Source of the DNA: Lepidurus packardi
Taxonomy: Eukaryota; Arthropoda; Branchiopoda; Notostraca; Triopsidae
Length of the DNA stretch: 64,000 bases
Reading direction: 5' to 3'
NCBI GenBank assembly: GCA_023053545.1
Contig: JAKZAN010000116.1
Span: 1 to 64,000, forward strand
Position 1 is the stretch's first letter; every line of letters begins with the position of its first letter. The position numbers and the translations under genes are program-made. The notes below the pieces were generated by a model. It searched no databases. It saw nothing but the letters and a program-made list of their open reading frames with translations, and was not told the origin of the DNA. Shown one piece after another: positions 13,557 to 28,200 of the stretch.

Positions 13557-14247
13557 AATGAATTAATTCAGTCCGTAAGGAATTCATAAAATCCGTACGG
13601 AATTAATTCAGTTCGTAAGGAATTTATTCAGTCCGTAAGGAATTAATAAAATCCGTACGGAATTAATTCAGTCCGTAAGGAATTAATAAAATCCGTACGG
13701 AATTAATTCAGACCGTAAGGAATTAATAAAGTACGTAAGGAATTAATTAAGTCCGTAAGGAATTAATTCAGTCCGTAAGGAATTAATTCAGTCCGTAAGG
13801 ATTTAATTCAGTCCGTAAGGTATTAATTCAGTCCGTAAGGAATTAATTCAGTCCGTAAGGAATTATTTCAGTACGTAAGGAAATAATTCAGTCCGTAAGT
13901 AATTAATTCAGTCCGTAAGGAATAACTTCAGTACGTAAAGAAATAATTCAATCCGTAATGGATTAATTAAGTCCGTAATGAATAAATTCAGTCCGTAAGG
14001 AATTAATAAAATCCGTACGGAATTAATTCAGACCGTAAGGAATTAATTAAGTACGTAAGGAATTAATAAAATCCGTACGGAATTAATTCAGTCCGTGAGG
14101 AATTAATAAAATCCGTACGGAATTAATTCAGACCGTAAGGAATTAATTAAGTACGTAAGGAATTAATTAAGTCCGTAAGGAATTAATTCAGTCCGTAAGG
14201 AATTAATTCAGTCCGTAAGGAATTAATTCAGTCCGTAAGGAATTAAT
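13557..14247 (+). repeat. 0.69-kb segment repeated at +3,532 bp, copy 2
   Basis: Direct copy of 10025-10715, including the doubled AATAAAATCCGT/ACGG pair and the GTCCGTGAGG monomer in the same relative positions. It diverges at about 14247, where this copy continues with a GTCAGT monomer and copy 1 with a consensus monomer. Confidence 0.82.
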
Positions 14248-17200
14248 TCAGTCAGTAAGGAATTAATTCAGTCCGTAAGGAATTAATTCAGTCCGTAAGG
14301 AATTAATTCAGCCCGTAAGGATTTAATTCAGTCCGTAAGGTACTAATTCAGTCCGTGAGGAATTAATTCTGTCCGTAAGGAATAAGTTCATTCCGTAAGG
14401 AATTAATTCAGTCCGTAATCGATTAATTAAGTCCGTAATGAAATAATTCAGTCCGTATGAAATTAATTCAGTCCGTAAGGAATTAATTAAGGAATTAATT
14501 CAGTCCGTAAGGAATTAATTCAGTCCGTAATGAATTAATTCAGTCAGTAAGGAATTAATTCAGTCCGTAATGAATTAATTCAGTCCGTAAGGAATTAATT
14601 CAGTCCGTAAGGAATTAATTCAGTCAGTAAGGAATTAATTCAGTCCGTAATGAATTAATTCAGTCCGTAAGGAAATAATTCAGTCCGTAAGGATTTAATT
14701 CAGTCCGTAAGGTATTAATTCAGTCCGTAAGGAATTAATTCAGTCCGTAAGGAATAAGTTCAGTACGTAAGGAATTAATTCAGTCAGTAAGGAATTAAAT
14801 CAGTCCGTAAGGAATTAATTCAGTCCGTAAGGAATTAATTCAGTCAGTAAGGAATTAATTCAGTCCGTAAGGAATTAATTCATTCCGTAAGGAATTAATT
14901 CAGTCCGTAATCGATTAATTAAGTCCGTAATGAAATAATTCAGTCCGTATGAAATTAATTCAGTCCGTAAGGAATTAATTAAGGAATTAATTCAGTCCGT
15001 AAGGAATTAATTCAGTCCGTAATGAATTAATTCAGTCAGTAAGGAATTAATTCAGTCCGTAATGAATTAATTCAGTCCGTAAGGAATTAATAAAATCCGT
15101 ACGGAATTAATTCAGACCGTAAGGAATTAATTAAGTACGTAAGGAATTAATTAAGTCCGTAAGGAATTAATTCAGTCCGTAAGGAATTAATTCAGTCCGT
15201 AAGGAATTAATTCAGTCCGTAAGGAATTAATTCAGTCAGTAAGGAATTAATTCAGTCCGTAATGAATTAATTCAGTCCGTAAGGAAATAATTCAGTCCGT
15301 AAGGATTTAATTCAGTCCGTAAGGTATTAATTCAGTCCGTAAGGAATTAATTCAGTCCGTAAGGAATAAGTTCAGTACGTAAGGAATTAATTCAGTCCGT
15401 AATCGATTAATTAAGTCCGTAATGAATTAATTCAGTCCGTAAGGAATTAATTAAGGAATTAATTCAGTCCGTAATGAATTAATTCAGTCCGTAATGAATT
15501 AATTCAGTCAGTAAGGAATTAATTCAGTCCGTAATGAATTAATTCAGTCCGTAAGGAATTCATAAAATCCGTACGGAATTAATTCAGTTCGTAAGGAATT
15601 TATTCAGTCCGTAAGGAATTAATAAAATCCGTACGGAATTAATTCAGTCCGTAAGGAATTAATAAAATCCGTACGGAATTAATTCAGACCGTAAGGAATT
15701 AATAAAGTACGTAAGGAATTAATTAAGTCCGTAAGGAATTAATTCAGTCAGTAAGGAATTAAATCAGTCCGTAAGGAATTAATTCAGTCCGTAAGGAATT
15801 AATTCAGTCAGTAAGGAATTAATTCAGTCCGTAAGGAATTAATTCATTCCGTAAGGAATTAATTCAGTCCGTAAGGATTTAATTCAGTCCGTAAGGTATT
15901 AATTCAGTCCGTAAGGAATTAATTCAGTCCGTAAGGAATTAATTCAGTCCGTAAGGAATTAATTCAGTCCGTAAGGAATTAATTCAGTCCGTAAGGAATT
16001 AATTCAGTCCGTAAGGAATTATTTCAGTACGTAAGGAAATAATTCAGTCCGTAAGTAATTAATTCAGTCCGTAAGGAATAACTTCAGTACGTAAAGAAAT
16101 AATTCAATCCGTAATGGATTAATTAAGTCCGTAATGAATAAATTCAGTCCGTAAGGAATTAATAAAATCCGTACGGAATTAATAAAATCCGTACGGAATT
16201 AATTCAGTCCGTGAGGAATTAATAAAATCCGTACGGAATTAATTCAGACCGTAAGGAATTAATTAAGTACGTAAGCAATTAATTAAGTCCGCAAGGAATT
16301 AATTCAGTCCGTAAGGAATTAATTCAGTCCGTAAGGAATTAATTCAGTCCGTAAGGAGTTAATTCAGTCCGTAAGGAATTAATTCAGTCCGTAAGGAATT
16401 AATTCAGTCAGTAAGGAATTAATTCAGTCCGTAAGGAATTAATTCAGTCCGTAAGGAATTAATTCAGTCCGTAAGGATTTAATTCAGTCCGTAAGGTATT
16501 AATTCAGTCCGTAAGGAATTAATTCAGTCCGTAAGGAATTAATTCAGTCCGTAAGGAATAAGTTCAATACGTAAGGAATTAATTCAGTCCGTAATCGATT
16601 ATTTAAGTCCGTAATGAATTAATTCAGTCCGTATGAAATTAATTCAGTCCGTAACGAATTAATTAAGGAATTAATTCAGTCCGTAAGGAATTAATTCAGT
16701 CCGTAAGGAATTATTTCAGTACGTAAGGAAATAATTCAGTCCGTAAGTAATTAATTCAGTCCGTAAGGAATAACTTCAGTACGTAAAGAAATAATTCAAT
16801 CCGTAATGGATTAATTAAGTCCGTTATGAATAAATTCAGTCCGTAAGGAATTAATAAAATCCGTACGGAATTAATTCAGACCGTAAGGAATTAATTAAGT
16901 ACGTAAGGAATTAATAAAATCCGTACGGAATTAATTCAGTCCGTGAGGAATTAATTCAGTCCGTAAGGAATTAATTCAGTCAGTAAGGAATTAATTCAGT
17001 CCGTAAGGAATTAATTCAGTCCGTAAGGAATTAATTCAGTCCGTAAGGAATTAATTCAGTCCGTAAGGAATTAATTCAGTCAGTAAGGAATTAATTCAGT
17101 CCGTAAGGAATTAATTCAGTCCGTAAGGAATTAGTTCAGTCCGTAAGGATTTAATTCAGTCCGTAAGGTATTAATTCAGTATGTAAGGAATTAATTCAGT

Positions 17201-20149
17201 CCGTAAGGAATAAGTTCAGTACGTATGGAATTAATTCAGTACGTATGGAATTAATTCAGTCCGTAATCGATTAATTAAGTCCGTAAGGAATTAATTAAGG
17301 AATTAATTCAGTCCGTAAGGAATTAATTCAGTCCGTAAGGAATTATTTCAGTACGTAAGGAAATAATTCAGTCCGTAAGTAATTAATTCAGTCCGTAAGG
17401 AATAACTTCAGTACGTAAAGAAATAATTCAATCCGTAATGGATTAATTAAGTCCGTAATGAATAAATTCAGTCCGTAAGGAATTAATAAAATCCGTACGG
17501 AATTAATTCAGACCGTAAGGAATTAATTAAGTACGTAAGGAATTAATAAAATCCGTAAGGAATTAATTCAGTCCGTGAGGAATTAATAAAATCCGTACGG
17601 AATTAATTCAGACCGTAAGGAATTAATTCAGTCAGTAAGGAATTAATTAAGTCCGTAAGGAATTAATTCAGTCCGTAAGGAATTAATTCAGTCCGTAAGG
17701 AATTAATTCAGTCCGTAATGAATTAATTCAGTCAGTAAGGAATTAATTCACTCCGTAAGGATTTAATTCAGTCCGTAAGGTATTAATTCAGTCAGTAAGG
17801 AATTAATTCAGTCCGTAAGGAATTAATTCAGTCCGTAAGGAATTAATTCAGTCCGTAAGGATTTAATTCAGTCCGTAAGGTATTAATTCAGTCCGTAAGG
17901 AATTAATTCAGTCCGTAAGGAATTAATTCAGTCCGTAATTAATTAATTCAGTCCGTAAGGAATAAGTTCAGTACGTAAGGAATTAATTCAGTCCGTAATC
18001 GATTATTTAAGTCCGTAATGAATTAATTCAGTCCGTATGAAATTAATTCAGTTCGTAAGGAATTAATTAAGGAATTAATTCAGTCCGTAAGGAATTAATT
18101 CAGTCCGTAAGGAATTATTTCAGTACGTAAGGAAATAATTCAGTCCGTAAGTAATTAATTCAGTCCGTAAGGAATAACTTCAGTACTTAAAGAAATAATT
18201 CAATCCGTAATGGATTAATTAAGTCCGTAATGAATAAATTCAGTCCTTAAGGAATTAATAAAATCCGTACGGAATTAATTCAGACCGTAAGGAATTAATT
18301 AAGTACGTAAGGAATTAATAAAATCCGTACGGAATTAATTCAGTCCGTGAGGAATTAATAAAATCCGTACGGAATTAATTCAGACCGTAAGGAATTAATT
18401 AAGTACGTAAGGAATTAATTAAGTCCGTAAGGAATTAATTCAGTCCGTAAGGAATTAATTCAGTCCGTAAGGAATTAATTCAGTCCGTAAGGAATTAATT
18501 CAGTCAGTAAGGAATTAATTCAGTCCGTAATGAATTAATTCAGTCCGTAAGGAATTAATTCAGTCCGTAAGGATTTAATTCAGTCCGTAAGGTATTAATT
18601 CAGTCCGTAAGGAATTAATTCAGTCCGTAAGGAATAAGTTCAGTACGTAAGGAATTTATTCAGTCCGTAATCGATTAATTAAGTCCGTAATGAATTAATT
18701 CAGTCCGTATGAAGTTAATTCAGTCCGTAAGGAATTAATTAAGGAATTAATTCAGTCCGTAAGGAATTAATTCAGTCCGTAATGAATTAATTCAGTCAGT
18801 AAGGAATTAAGTCAGTCCGTAATGAATTAATTCAGTCCATAAGGAATTCATAAAATCCGTACGGAATTAATTCAGTTCGTAAGGAATTTATTCAGTCCGT
18901 AAGGAATTAATAAAATCCGTACGGAATTAATTCAGTCCGTAAGGAATTAATAAAATCCATACGGAATTAATTCAGACCGTAAGGAATTAATAAAGTACGT
19001 AAGGAATTAATTAAGTCCGTAAGGAATTAATTCAGTCAGTAACTAATTAATTCAGTCCGTAAGGAATTAATTCAGTCCGTAAGGAATTAATTCAGTCAGT
19101 AAGGAATTAATTCAGTCCGTAAGGAATTAATTCAGTCCGTAAGGAATTAATTCAGTCCGTAAGGATTTAATTCAGTCCGTAAGGTATTAATTCAGTCCGT
19201 AAGGAATTAATTCAGTCCGTAAGGAATTAATTCAGTCCGTAAGGAATTAATTCAGTCCGTAAGGAATTAATTCAGTCCGTAAGGAATAACTTCAGTACGT
19301 AAGGAAATAATTCAGTCTGTAATGGATTAATTAAGTCCGTAATGAATAAATTCAGTCCGTAAGGAATTAATAAAATCCGTACGGAATTAATTCAGACCGT
19401 AAGGAATTAATTAAGTACGTAAGGAATTAATAAAATCCGTACGGAATTAATTCAGTCCGTGAGGAATTAATTCAGTCCGTAAGGAATTAATTCAGTCAGT
19501 AAGGAATTAATTCAGTCCGTAAGGAATTAATTCAGTCCGTAAGGAATTAATTCAGTCCGTAAGGAATTAATTCAGTCCGTAAGGAATTAATTCAGTCAGT
19601 AAGGAATTAATTCAGTCCGTAAGGAATTAATTCAGTCCGTAAGGAATTAGTTCAGTCCGTAAGGATTTAATTCAGTCCGTAAGGTATTAATTCAGTCCGT
19701 AAGGAATTAATTCAGTCCGTAAGGAATAAGTTCAGTACGTATGGAATTAATTCAGTCCGTAATCGATTAATTAAGTCCGTAAGGAATTAATTAAGGAATT
19801 AATTCAGTCCGTAAGGAATTAATTCAGTCCGTAAGGAATTATTTCAGTACGTAAGGAAATAATTCAGTCCGTAAGTAATTAATTCAGTCCGTAAGGAATA
19901 ACTTCAGTACGTAAAGAAATAATTCAATCCGTAATGGATTAATTAAGTCCGTAAGGAATTAATTCAGTCAGTAAGGAATTAATTCACTCCGTAAGGATTT
20001 AATTCAGTCCGTAAGGTATTAATTCAGTCAGTAAGGAATTAATTCAGTCCGTAAGGAATTAATTCAGTCCGTAAGGAATTAATTCAGTCCGTAAGGATTT
20101 AATTCAGTCCGTAATGTATTAATTCAGTCCGTAAGGAATTAATTCAGTC

Positions 20150-22200
20150 CGTAAGGAATTAATTCAGTCCGTAATTAATTAATTCAGTCCGTAAGGAATA
20201 AGTTCAGTACGTAAGGAATTAATTCAGTCCGTAATCGATTATTTAAGTCCGTAATGAATTAATTCAGTCCGTATGAAATTAATTCAGTCCGTAAGGAATT
20301 AATTAAGGAATTAATTCAGTCCGTAAGGAATTAATTCAGTCCGTAAGGAATTATTTCAGTACGTAAGGAAATAATTCAGTCCGTAAGTAATTAATTCAGT
20401 CCGTAAGGAATAACTTCAGTACGTAAAGAAATAATTCAATCCGTAATGGATTAATTAAGTCCGTAATGAATAAATTCAGTCCGTAAGGAATTAATAAAAT
20501 CCGTACGGAATTAATTCAGACCGTAAGGAATTAATAAAGTACGTAAGGAATTAATTAAGTCCGTAAGGAATTAATTCAGTCCGTAAGGAATTAATTCAGT
20601 CCGTAAGGAATTAATTCAGTCCGTAAGGAATTAATTCAGTCAGTAAGGAATTAATTAAGTACGTAAGGAATTAAATAAGTCCGTAAGGAATTAATTAAAT
20701 CCGTAAGGAATTAATTCAGTCCGTAAGGAATTAATTCAGTCCGTAAGGAATTAATTCAGTCAGTAAGGAATTAATTCAGTCCGTAAGGAATTAATTCAGT
20801 CCGTAAGGAATTAATTCACTCCGTAAGGATTTAATTCAGTCCGTAAGGTATTAATTCAGTCCGTAAGGAATTAATTCAGTCCGTAAGGAATAGGTTCAGT
20901 ACGTAAGGAATTAATTCAGTCCGTAATCGATTATTTAAGTCCGTAATGAATTAATTCAGTCCGTATGAAATTAATTCAGTCCGTAAGGAATTAATTAAGG
21001 AATTAATTCAGTCAGTAAGGAATTAATTAAGTACGTAAGGAATTATTTCAGTACGTAAGGAAATAATTCAGTCCGTAAGTAATTAATTCAGTCCGTAAGG
21101 AATAACTTCAGTACGTAAAGAAATAATTCAATCCGTAATGGATTAATTAAGTCCGTAATGAATAAATTCAGTCCGTAAGGAATTAATAAAATCCGTACGG
21201 AATTAATTCAGACCGTAAGGAATTAATTAAGTACGTAAGGAATTAATAAAATCCGTACGGAATTAATTCAGTCCGTGAGGAATTAATAAAATCCGTACGG
21301 AATTAATTCAGACGTAAGGAATTAATTAAGTCCGTAAGGAATTAATTCAGTCCGTAAGGAATTAATTCAGTCCGTAAGGAATTAATTCAGTCCGTAAGGA
21401 ATTAATTCAGTCAGTAAGGAATTAATTCAGTCCGTAATGAATTAATTCAGTCCGTAAGGAATTAATTCAGTCCGTAAGGATTTAGTTCAGTCCGTAAGGT
21501 ATTAATTCAGTCCGTAAGGAATTAATTCAGTCCGTAAGGAATAAGTTCAGTACGTAAGGAATTAATTCAGTCCGTAATCGATTAATTAAGTCCGTAATGA
21601 ATTAATTCAGTCCGTATGAAATTAATTCAGTCCGTAAGGAATTAATTAAGGAATTAATTCAGTCCGTAAGGAATTAATTCAGTCCGTAAGGAATTAATTC
21701 AGTCAGTAAGGAATTAATTCAGTCCGTAATGAATTAATTCAGTCCGTAAGGAATTCATAAAATCCGTACGGAATTAATTCAGTTCGTAAGGAATTTATTC
21801 AGTCCGTAAGGAATTAATAAAATCCGTACGGAATTAATTCAGTCCGTAAGGAATTAATAAAATCCGTACGGAATTAATTCAGACCGTAAGGAATTAATAA
21901 AGTACGTAAGGAATTAATTAAGTCCGTAAGGAATTAATTCAGTCCGTAAGGAATTAATTCAGTCCGTAAGGAATTAATTCAGTCCGTAAGGAATTAATTC
22001 AGTCAGTAAGGAATTAATTAAGTACGTAAGGAATTAAATAAGTCCGTAAGGAATTAATTAAATCCGTAAGGAATTAATTCAGTCCGTAAGGAATTAATTC
22101 AGTCCGTAAGGAATTAATTCAGTCAGTAAGGAATTAATTCAGTCCGTAAGGAATTAATTCAGTCCGTAAGGAATTAATTCACTCCGTAAGGATTTAATTC
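20150..22200 (+). repeat. 2.05-kb segment duplicated at +3,038 bp, copy 1
   Basis: Aligns without length change to 23188-25238: AATCGATT at 20233/23271, 20925/23963 and 21576/24614, all 3,038 apart. Shared rare markers are AATAGGTTCAG (about 20889/23927), AATTAAATAAGTCC (about 20670/23708), GGATTTAGTTC (about 21479/24517) and the 1-bp deletion CAGACGTAAGG (about 21309/24347). Confidence 0.9.
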
Positions 22201-23187
22201 AGTCCGTAAGGAATTAATTCATTCCGTAAGGAATTAATTCAGTCCGTAAGGAATTAATTCAGTCCGTAAGGAATTAATTCAGTCAGTAAGGAATTAATTC
22301 AGTCCGTAAGGAATTAATTCAGTCCGTAAGGAATTAATTCAGTCCGTAAGGATTTAATTCAGTCCGTAAGGTATTAATTCAGTCCGTAAGGAATTAATTC
22401 AGTCCGTAAGGAATTAATTCAGTCCGTAAGGAATTAATTCAGTCCGTAAGGAATAAGTTCAGTACGTAAGGAATTAATTCAGTCCGTAATCGATTAATTA
22501 AGTCCGTAATGAATTAATTCAGTCCGTATGAAATTAATTCAGTCCGTAAGGAATTAAATAAATAATTAATTCAGTCCGTAAGTAATTAATTCAGTCCGTA
22601 AGGAATAACTTCAGTACGTAAAGAAATAATTCAATCCGTAATGGATTAATTAAGTCCGTAATGAATAAATTCAGTCCGTAAGGAATTAATAAAATCCGTA
22701 CGGAATTAATTCAGACCGTAAGGAATTAATTAAGTACGTAAGGAATTAATAAAATCCGTACGGAATTAATTCAGTCCGTGAGGAATTAATAAAATCCGTA
22801 CGGAATTAATTCAGAAGTAAGGAATTAATTAAGTCCGTAAGGAATTAATTCAGTCCGTAAGGAATTAATTCAGTCCGTAAGGAATTAATTCAGTCCGTAA
22901 GGAATTAATTCAGTCAGTAAGGAATTAATTCAGTCCGTAATGAATTAATTCAGTCCGTAAGGAATTAATTCAGTCCGTAAGGATTTAATTCAGTCCGTAA
23001 GGTATTAATTCAGTCCGTAAGGAATTAATTCAGTCCGTAAGGAATAAGTTCAGTACGTAAGGAATTAATTCAGTCCGTAATCGATTAATTAAGTCCGTAA
23101 TGAATTAATTCAGTCCGTATGAAATTAATTCAGTCCGTATGGAATTAATTAAGGAATTAATTCAGTCCGTAAGGAATTAATTCAGTC

Positions 23188-25238
23188 CGTAAGGAATTAA
23201 TTCAGTCCGTAATTAATTAATTCAGTCCGTAAGGAATAAGTTCAGTACGTAAGGAATTAATTCAGTCCGTAATCGATTATTTAAGTCCGTAATGAATTAA
23301 TTCAGTCCGTATGAAATTAATTCAGTCCGTAAGGAATTAATTAAGGAATTAATTCAGTCCGTAAGGAATTAATTCAGTCCGTAAGGAATTATTTGAGTAC
23401 GTAAGGAAATAATTCAGTCCGTAAGTAATTAATTCAGTCCGTAAGGAATAACTTCAGTACGTAAAGAAATAATTCAATCCGTAATGGATTAATTAAGTCC
23501 GTAATGAATAAATTCAGTCCGTAAGGAATTAATAAAATCCGTACGGAATTAATTCAGACCGTAAGGAATTAATAAAGTACGTAAGGAATTAATTAAGTCC
23601 GTAAGGAATTAATTCAGTCCGTAAGGAATTAATTCAGTCCGTAAGGAATTAATTCAGTCCGTAAGGAATTAATTCAGTCAGTAAGGAATTAATTAAGTAC
23701 GTAAGGAATTAAATAAGTCCGTAAGGAATTAATTAAATCCGTAAGGAATTAATTCAGTCCGTAAGGAATTAATTCAGTCCGTAAGGAATTAATTCAGTCA
23801 GTAAGGAATTAATTCAGTCCGTAAGGAATTAATTCAGTCCGTAAGGAATTAATTCACTCCGTAAGGATTTAATTCAGTCCGTAAGGTATTAATTCAGTCC
23901 GTAAGGAATTAATTCAGTCCGTAAGGAATAGGTTCAGTACGTAAGGAATTAATTCAGTCCGTAATCGATTATTTAAGTCCGTAATGAATTAATTCAGTCC
24001 GTATGAAATTAATTCAGTCCGTAAGGAATTAATTAAGGAATTAATTCAGTCAGTAAGGAATTAATTAAGTACGTAAGGAATTATTTCAGTACGTAAGGAA
24101 ATAATTCAGTCCGTAAGTAATTAATTCAGTCCGTAAGGAATAACTTCAGTACGTAAAGAAATAATTCAATCCGTAATGGATTAATTAAGTCCGTAATGAA
24201 TAAATTCAGTCCGTAAGGAATTAATAAAATCCGTACGGAATTAATTCAGACCGTAAGGAATTAATTAAGTACGTAAGGAATTAATAAAATCCGTACGGAA
24301 TTAATTCAGTCCGTGAGGAATTAATAAAATCCGTACGGAATTAATTCAGACGTAAGGAATTAATTAAGTCCGTAAGGAATTAATTCAGTCCGTAAGGAAT
24401 TAATTCAGTCCGTAAGGAATTAATTCAGTCCGTAAGGAATTAATTCAGTCAGTAAGGAATTAATTCAGTCCGTAATGAATTAATTCAGTCCGTAAGGAAT
24501 TAATTCAGTCCGTAAGGATTTAGTTCAGTCCGTAAGGTATTAATTCAGTCCGTAAGGAATTAATTCAGTCCGTAAGGAATAAGTTCAGTACGTAAGGAAT
24601 TAATTCAGTCCGTAATCGATTAATTAAGTCCGTAATGAATTAATTCAGTCCGTATGAAATTAATTCAGTCCGTAAGGAATTAATTAAGGAATTAATTCAG
24701 TCCGTAAGGAATTAATTCAGTCCGTAAGGAATTAATTCAGTCAGTAAGGAATTAATTCAGTCCGTAATGAATTAATTCAGTCCGTAAGGAATTCATAAAA
24801 TCCGTACGGAATTAATTCAGTTCGTAAGGAATTTATTCAGTCCGTAAGGAATTAATAAAATCCGTACGGAATTAATTCAGTCCGTAAGGAATTAATAAAA
24901 TCCGTACGGAATTAATTCAGACCGTAAGGAATTAATAAAGTACGTAAGGAATTAATTAAGTCCGTAAGGAATTAATTCAGTCCGTAAGGAATTAATTCAG
25001 TCCGTAAGGAATTAATTCAGTCCGTAAGGAATTAATTCAGTCAGTAAGGAATTAATTAAGTACGTAAGGAATTAAATAAGTCCGTAAGGAATTAATTAAA
25101 TCCGTAAGGAATTAATTCAGTCCGTAAGGAATTAATTCAGTCCGTAAGGAATTAATTCAGTCAGTAAGGAATTAATTCAGTCCGTAAGGAATTAATTCAG
25201 TCCGTAAGGAATTAATTCACTCCGTAAGGATTTAATTC
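23188..25238 (+). repeat. 2.05-kb segment duplicated at +3,038 bp, copy 2
   Basis: Direct copy of 20150-22200; a visible difference is ATTTGAGTACG instead of ATTTCAGTACG at about 23394. The sequence just after copy 1 (from about 22210) has its own copy about 3,590 bp on, from about 25800, carrying the AATTAAATAA join, so two staggered duplications overlap in this part of domain A. Confidence 0.9.
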
Positions 25239-28200
25239 AGTCCGTAAGGTATTAATTCAGTCCGTAAGGAATTAATTCAGTCCGTAAGGAATAGGTTCAG
25301 TACGTAAGGAATTAATTCAGTCCGTAATCGATTAATTAAGTCCGTAATGAATTAATTCAGTCCGTATGAAATTAATTCAGTCCGTAAGGAATTAATTAAG
25401 GAATTAATTCAGTCCGTATGAAATTAATTCAGTCCGTAATGAATTAATTCAGTCAGTAAGGAATTAATTCAGTCCGTAATGAATTAATTCAGTCCGTAAG
25501 GAATTAATAAAATCCGTACGGAATTAATTCAGTTCGTAAGGAATTTATTCAGTCCGTAAGGAATTAATAAAATCCGTACGGAATTAATTCAGTCCGTAAG
25601 GAATTAATAAAATCCGTACGGAATTAATTCAGACCGTAAGGAATTAATAAAGTACGTAAGGAATTAATTAAGTCCGTAAGGAATTAATTCAGTCCGTAAG
25701 GAATTAATTCAGTCCGTAAGGAATTAATTCAGTCCGTAAGGAATTAATTCAGTCAGTAAGGAATTAATTCAGTCCGTAAGGAATTAATTCAGTCCGTAAG
25801 GAATTAATTCATTCCGTAAGGAATTAATTCAGTCCGTAAGGAATTAATTCAGTCCGTAAGGAATTAATTCAGTCAGTAAGGAATTAATTCAGTCCGTAAG
25901 GAATTAATTCAGTCCGTAAGGAATTAATTCAGTCCGTAAGGATTTAATTCAGTCCGTAAGGTATTAATTCAGTCCGTAAGGAATTAATTCAGTCCGTAAG
26001 GAATTAATTCAGTCCGTAAGGAATTAATTCAGTCCGTAAGGAATAAGTTCAGTACGTAAGGAATTAATTCAGTCCGTAATCGATTAATTAAGTCCGTAAT
26101 GAATTAATTCAGTCCGTATGAAATTAATTCAGTCCGTAAGGAATTAAATAAGGAATTAATTCAGTCCGTAAGTAATTAATTCAGTCCGTAAGGAATAACT
26201 TCAGTACGTAAAGAAATAATTCAATCCGTAATGGATTAATTAAGTCCGTAATGAATAAATTCAGTCCGTAAGGAATTAATAAAATCCGTACGGAATTAAT
26301 TCAGACCGTAAGGAATTAATTAAGTACGTAAGGAATTAATAAAATCCGTACGGAATTAATTCAGTCCGTGAGGAATTAATAAAATCCGTACGGAATTAAT
26401 TCAGAAGTAAGGAATTAATTAAGTCCGTAAGGAATTAATTCAGTCCGTAAGGAATTAATTCAGTCAGTAAGGAATTAATTCAGTCCGTAATGAATTAATT
26501 CAGTCCGTAAGGAATTAATTCAGTCCGTAAGGATTTAATTCAGTCCGTAAGGTATTAATTCAGTCCGTAAGGAATTAATTCAGTCCGTAAGGAATAAGTT
26601 CAGTACGTAAGGAATTAATTCAGTCCGTAATCGATTAATTAAGTCCGTAATGAATTAATTCAGTCCGTATGAAATTAATTCAGTCCGTAAGGAATTAATT
26701 AAGGAATTAATTCAGTCCGTAAGGAATTAATTCAGTCCGTAAGGAATTAATTCAGTCCGTTAGTAATTAATTCAGTCCGTAAGGAATAACTTCAGTACGT
26801 AAAGAAATAATTCAATCCGTAATGGATTAATTAAGTCCGTAATGAATAAATTCAGTCCGTAAGGAATTAATAAAATCCGTACGGAATTAATTCAGACCGT
26901 AAGGAATTAATTAAGTCCGTAAGGAATTAATTCAGTCAGTAAGGAATTAATTCAGTCCGTAAGGAATTAATTCAGTCCGTAAGGAATTAATTCATTCCGT
27001 AAGGAATTAATTCAGTCCGTAAGGAATTAATTCAGTCCGTAAGGAATTAATTCAGTCAGTAAGGAATTAATTCAGTCCGTAAGGAATTAATTCAGTCCGT
27101 AAGGAATTAATTCAGTCCGTAAGGATTTAATTCAGTCCGTAAGGTATTAATTCAGTCCGTAAGGAATTAATTCAGTCCGTAAGGAATTAATTCAGTCCGT
27201 AAGGAATTAATTCAGTCCGTAAGGAATAAGTTCAGTACGTAAGGAATTAATTCAGTCCGTAATCGATTAATTAAGTCCGTAATGAATTAATTCAGTCCGT
27301 ATGAAATTAATTCAGTCCGTAAGGAATTAAATAAGGAATTAATTCAGTCCGTATGTAATTAATTCAGTCCGTAAGGAATAACTTCAGTACGTAAAGAAAT
27401 AATTCAATCCGTAATGGATTAATTAAGTCCGTAATGAATAAATTCAGTCCGTAAGGAATTAATAAAATCCGTACGGAATTAATTCAGACGGTAAGGAATT
27501 AATTAAGTACGTAAGGAATTAATAAAATCCGTACGGAATTAATTCAGTCCGTGAGGAATTAATAAAATCCGTACGGAATTAATTCAGACGTAAGGAATTA
27601 ATTAAGTCCGTAAGGAATTAATTCAGTCCGTAAGGAATTAATTCAGTCCGTAAGGAATTAATTCAGTCCGTAAGGAATTAATTCAGTCAGTAAGGAATTA
27701 ATTCAGTCCGTAATGAATTAATTCAGTCCGTAAGGAATTAATTCAGTCCGTAAGGATTTAATTCAGTCCGTAAGGTATTAATTCAGTCCGTAAGGAATTA
27801 ATTCAGTCCGTAAGGAATAAGTTCAGTACGTAAGGAATTAATTCAGTCCGTAATCGATTAATTAAGTCCGTAATGAATTAATTCAGTCCGTATGAAATTA
27901 ATTCAGTCCGTAAGGAATTAATTAAGGAATTAATTCAGTCCGTAAGGAATTAATTCAGTCCGTAAGGAATTAATTCAGTCCGTAAGTAATTAATTCAGTC
28001 CGTAAGGAATAACTTCAGTACGTAAAGAAATAATTCAATCCGTAATGGATTAATTAAGTCCGTAATGAATAAATTCAGTCCGTAAGGAATTAATAAAATC
28101 CGTACGGAATTAATTCAGACCGTAAGGAATTAATTAAGTACGTAAGGAATTAATAAAATCCGTACGGAATTAATTCAGTCCGTGAGGAATTAATAAAATC

